Shown one piece after another: positions 4,647-6,876 of a DNA stretch of 6,876 nt. The first letter of the stretch is position 1. The number at the start of each line of letters is the position of its first letter. The notes under the pieces were generated by a model. The model was not told where the DNA came from and made no database searches. It saw only the letters and a list, made by a program, of their open reading frames with translations. The translations under genes were made by a program, and so were the position numbers. The DNA comes from Burkholderiales bacterium (GTDB taxonomy: Bacteria > Pseudomonadota > Gammaproteobacteria > Burkholderiales > Burkholderiaceae_B), in contig SXZD01000047.1 in assembly GCA_005788065.1 (NCBI GenBank), forward strand, positions 1 to 6,876. Direction: 5' to 3'.

Positions 4647-6876
4647 ATGAAACGACTGCTCCTGGTAGATGGATCGAGTTATCTTTACCGGGCGTTCCAT
4701 GCCATGCCGGATTTGCGAAACCGGACTGGCGAACCCACGGGTGCCGTGTACGGCATGGTAAACATGCTCCGCAGCTTGTGGTCAAGTTACCGTGTGGGGG
4801 AAAGCACGGAAGACTACCTGGCCTGTGTGTTTGACGCACCCGGCAAAACCTTCCGCGACGACTGGTATCCAGAATACAAGGCCAACCGGGCCGAGATGCC
4901 GGCAGATCTGGTCAAGCAGATCGAACCCATACACGCTGTTGTGCATGCGCTGGGTTGGCCGGTCATCATGCTGCCGGGCATCGAGGCAGACGACGTCATT
5001 GGTACGCTGGCCCAGCGTGCGGTGGCTGAGGGCTTCGACGAGGTCATCATCTCCACCGGCGACAAGGACCTGGCCCAACTGGTCAATGACCGCGTCAAGC
5101 TGGTCAACACCATGACCGGCGTCGTGCTGGACCCGGCTGGCGTACAGGAAAAGTTTGGCGTTGAGCCTTCGCAGATCGTGGATTATCTGACCCTGATGGG
5201 CGACACGGTCGACAATGTGCCGGGCGTCGAAAAATGCGGCCCCAAGACAGCGGCCAAATGGATTGCCGCCTACGGCAGTCTCGATGGCGTGGTGGCAAAT
5301 GCCGACAAGATCACCGGCGTGGTCGGAGAAAACCTGCGCAAGGCGCTGGACTGGTTGCCCACCGGTCGCAAACTGGTCACGGTCAAATGTGATTGCGATC
5401 TGCCGGTGGATGTCGCGGGATGGCCCGTGCTGGCCCGGCGCGATGCAAATCGTGATGCCTTGCTGTCGCTGTATCAGCGCTTTGAATTCAAAACCTGGTT
5501 TCAGGCTTTGGGCGGTGCAGCGGCCCTGTCAGGGCAGGGTGCATCGGCAGTGGCTGTCAGCGAGCTTCCGCGTGGCTCCACGGGCGACCTGTTCGCCGCG
5601 GCAGACTCCGATGGTGGCAGTGCGGTCGGGGTATCGAGAGCAGCCTCTGCAGGCGCTGCGTCCACGGCAGTGACCGGCTCTGCGGCTGCTTCTTTCAATG
5701 CCCTGTTCGAAACGCCGCCGACCACGGCTGCCGACATTCAGTGCGTGCTGATCAATACGCCTGAGGCACTAGATCAACTGCTTGAAAAACTCTGGCAGGC
5801 TTCCATCGTCTGTTTTGATACGGAAACCACCAGCCTCGACCCCATGGCAGCCCGCATTGTGGGGCTGGCATTTGCGGTATCTCCGGGTACCGGTTACTAC
5901 CTGCCGTTGGCGCACAGCGCACTGGACGCACAGACGCAATTGCCTCTGCAGCAGACGCTGGACCAACTCAAGCCCTGGTTCGAAGATGCCACGCGCATCA
6001 AGGTGGCGCAGAACGCCAAATATGACCTGCATGTGCTGGCCAACCATGGTATTGCCGTTGCAGGGTGCCAGCATGACACCATGCTGCAAAGCTATGTGCT
6101 GGAGGCGCACCGTCCCCACAACATGGATGCGCTGGCCCTGCGCTGGGTCAACCACAAAGCAATTGCCTACGAAGAAGTGGCGGGCAAGGGTGCAGCACAG
6201 GTGAGTTTTGCAGATGTGCCGATTGATCGCGCCTGCACGTATTCCGCAGAGGATGCTGAGGTCACTTTGCGACTGCATCAAGCCTTGATGCCGCAGATTG
6301 ACTCGGATGCAAAACTGCAGCATGTCTACCGTGACATCGAGGTTCCGCTGTCATCGGTGCTGCTGGATATCGAACGTCGCGGCGTGCTGGTGGATGTCCA
6401 GCGTCTGAACCAACAGAGCCACGATCTGGGCGTACGGCTCATGGAAATCGAACAGAAAGCATTTGAGCTGGCTGGCGGGCCTTTCAACCTGAATTCGCCC
6501 AAGCAGGTAGCTGAGTTGCTGTTCGAAAAGCAGAAATTGCCGGTGGTCAAGAAAACCGCAAGCGGCACCCCCTCCACGGACGAAGAGGTACTCACGCAAC
6601 TGGCAGAAAACCATCCCCTGCCCAAGTGTCTGCTTGAACACCGGTCGCTGGCCAAACTCAAGGGCACCTATACCGACAAATTGCCGCGCATGGTCAATTC
6701 CGCCACCGGTCGAGTGCACACCAATTACGGGCAGGCGGTAGCGGTCACCGGACGGCTGTCCAGCAATGATCCCAATCTGCAGACCATTCCCATCCGCACA
6801 CCCGAGGGGCGTCGGGTGCGCGAGGCGTTTGTGGCACCGGCCGGTTGTGTTGTCATGTCGGCCGACTATTCGCAGA
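4647..6876 (+). CDS. polA: DNA polymerase I, N-terminal 743 codons (3' end outside window)
   Basis: Pol I fills repair gaps and replaces Okazaki primers in the cytoplasm. The frame is open from ATG 4647 (or the adjacent ATG 4644) to the window edge; an in-frame TGA at 4638 excludes earlier starts, and no strong Shine-Dalgarno is present. The 5'-nuclease domain (residues 1-288) opens with LLLVDGSSYLYRAFHAMP and has acidic metal ligands in IEADDVIG (Glu113, Asp115, Asp116), STGDKDLAQL (Asp139, Asp141) and LMGDTVDNVPGV (Asp186, Asp189), then the H3TH block GPKTAAKW. After a long linker comes the 3'-5' exonuclease with Exo I FDTETTSLD (Asp391, Glu393), Exo II NAKYDLHVL (Asp460) and Exo III YSAEDAEVT (Tyr532, Asp536), so proofreading appears intact. 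The polymerase domain starts with the SPKQVAELLF and TGRLSSNDPNLQ blocks and is cut inside motif A, MSADYSQ, at Asp740 (E. coli Asp705). The offset from E. coli is 35-36 residues, explained by the linker. Confidence 0.97.
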   Translation, partial: MKRLLLVDGSSYLYRAFHAMPDLRNRTGEPTGAVYGMVNMLRSLWSSYRVGESTEDYLACVFDAPGKTFRDDWYPEYKANRAEMPADLVKQIEPIHAVVHALGWPVIMLPGIEADDVIGTLAQRAVAEGFDEVIISTGDKDLAQLVNDRVKLVNTMTGVVLDPAGVQEKFGVEPSQIVDYLTLMGDTVDNVPGVEKCGPKTAAKWIAAYGSLDGVVANADKITGVVGENLRKALDWLPTGRKLVTVKCDCDLPVDVAGWPVLARRDANRDALLSLYQRFEFKTWFQALGGAAALSGQGASAVAVSELPRGSTGDLFAAADSDGGSAVGVSRAASAGAASTAVTGSAAASFNALFETPPTTAADIQCVLINTPEALDQLLEKLWQASIVCFDTETTSLDPMAARIVGLAFAVSPGTGYYLPLAHSALDAQTQLPLQQTLDQLKPWFEDATRIKVAQNAKYDLHVLANHGIAVAGCQHDTMLQSYVLEAHRPHNMDALALRWVNHKAIAYEEVAGKGAAQVSFADVPIDRACTYSAEDAEVTLRLHQALMPQIDSDAKLQHVYRDIEVPLSSVLLDIERRGVLVDVQRLNQQSHDLGVRLMEIEQKAFELAGGPFNLNSPKQVAELLFEKQKLPVVKKTASGTPSTDEEVLTQLAENHPLPKCLLEHRSLAKLKGTYTDKLPRMVNSATGRVHTNYGQAVAVTGRLSSNDPNLQTIPIRTPEGRRVREAFVAPAGCVVMSADYSQ
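5511..5729 (+). other. Ala/Ser/Gly/Thr-rich interdomain linker inside Pol I
   Basis: Residues 289-361 of Pol I, between the 5'-nuclease and 3'-5' exonuclease domains, contain 21 Ala, 11 Ser, 11 Gly and 6 Thr out of 73. The linker is predicted to be disordered and makes the protein about 36 residues longer than E. coli Pol I up to the Exo I aspartate. Two short hydrophobic islands interrupt it: STGDLF (5577-5594) and SFNALF (5691-5708). Confidence 0.8.

Noticed and set aside
5301..5720. Possible frameshift or insertion in polA because of the change in amino-acid composition
   Set aside because: The frame is continuous, both flanking domains are in the same frame, and low-complexity sequence is expected at this interdomain position.
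5769..6323. 184-codon open frame on the minus strand across the Pol I exonuclease domain
   Set aside because: It runs opposite intact Exo I, II and III motifs, and its composition is typical of an antisense shadow.
1..6876. Mobile elements, CRISPR arrays, tRNA/rRNA genes, attachment sites, toxin-antitoxin or defence genes
   Set aside because: No terminal inverted repeats, regularly spaced repeats, cloverleaf-like segments or relevant protein motifs were seen; nearly every base is assigned to conserved housekeeping-type genes.

Overview
This window looks like chromosomal core sequence from a betaproteobacterium of the order Burkholderiales. An Alcaligenaceae-like genus is my best guess, but I cannot place it further without a search. 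The evidence is the gene set and order (uvrD, a BPSS1780-family membrane gene, APH-type thrB, a DUF2782 gene, a LOG-family gene, polA), the moderately GC-rich codon use, and close motif agreement with proteobacterial UvrD and Pol I. I see no mobile element, RNA gene, CRISPR array or foreign-looking island. All intact reading frames fit together with almost no spare DNA, and no gene-free stretch exceeds about 50 bases.

Layout: (1) Bases 1-1665, + strand: the C-terminal part of the DNA helicase UvrD, entering from the left. It ends in a Gly/Asn/Ser-rich linker and a small C-terminal DNA/RNAP-contact fold. (2) A 32-base convergent gap with a strong hairpin. (3) Bases 1698-4645, - strand: four genes read right to left. 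They are a LOG-family phosphoribohydrolase, a secreted DUF2782 protein, homoserine kinase ThrB and a multi-pass BPSS1780-family membrane protein. The last three are packed with 3- and 9-base gaps and look translationally coupled. (4) Bases 4647-6876, + strand: DNA polymerase I (polA), running off the right edge just inside polymerase motif A. It is divergent from the LOG gene, and the two start codons touch.

Functionally, two DNA repair genes (uvrD and polA, which cooperate in nucleotide excision repair: UvrD clears the excised oligonucleotide and UvrBC, and Pol I fills the gap) flank a cluster on the other strand. That cluster includes a threonine-pathway kinase and two genes of unknown role. 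The polA frame has no stop within the window and is open for 743 codons, with all three nuclease/polymerase modules recognisable as far as they are present.

I found no clearly new system. The points most worth a second look are the zero-spacer divergent polA/LOG start, the unusually long Ala/Ser/Gly linker in Pol I with two S-x-x-x-L-F motifs, the Gly/Asn/Ser linker in UvrD, a Thr where Pol I usually has Asn next to its minor-groove contacts, and the packing of the uncharacterised DUF2782 and BPSS1780 genes around thrB.
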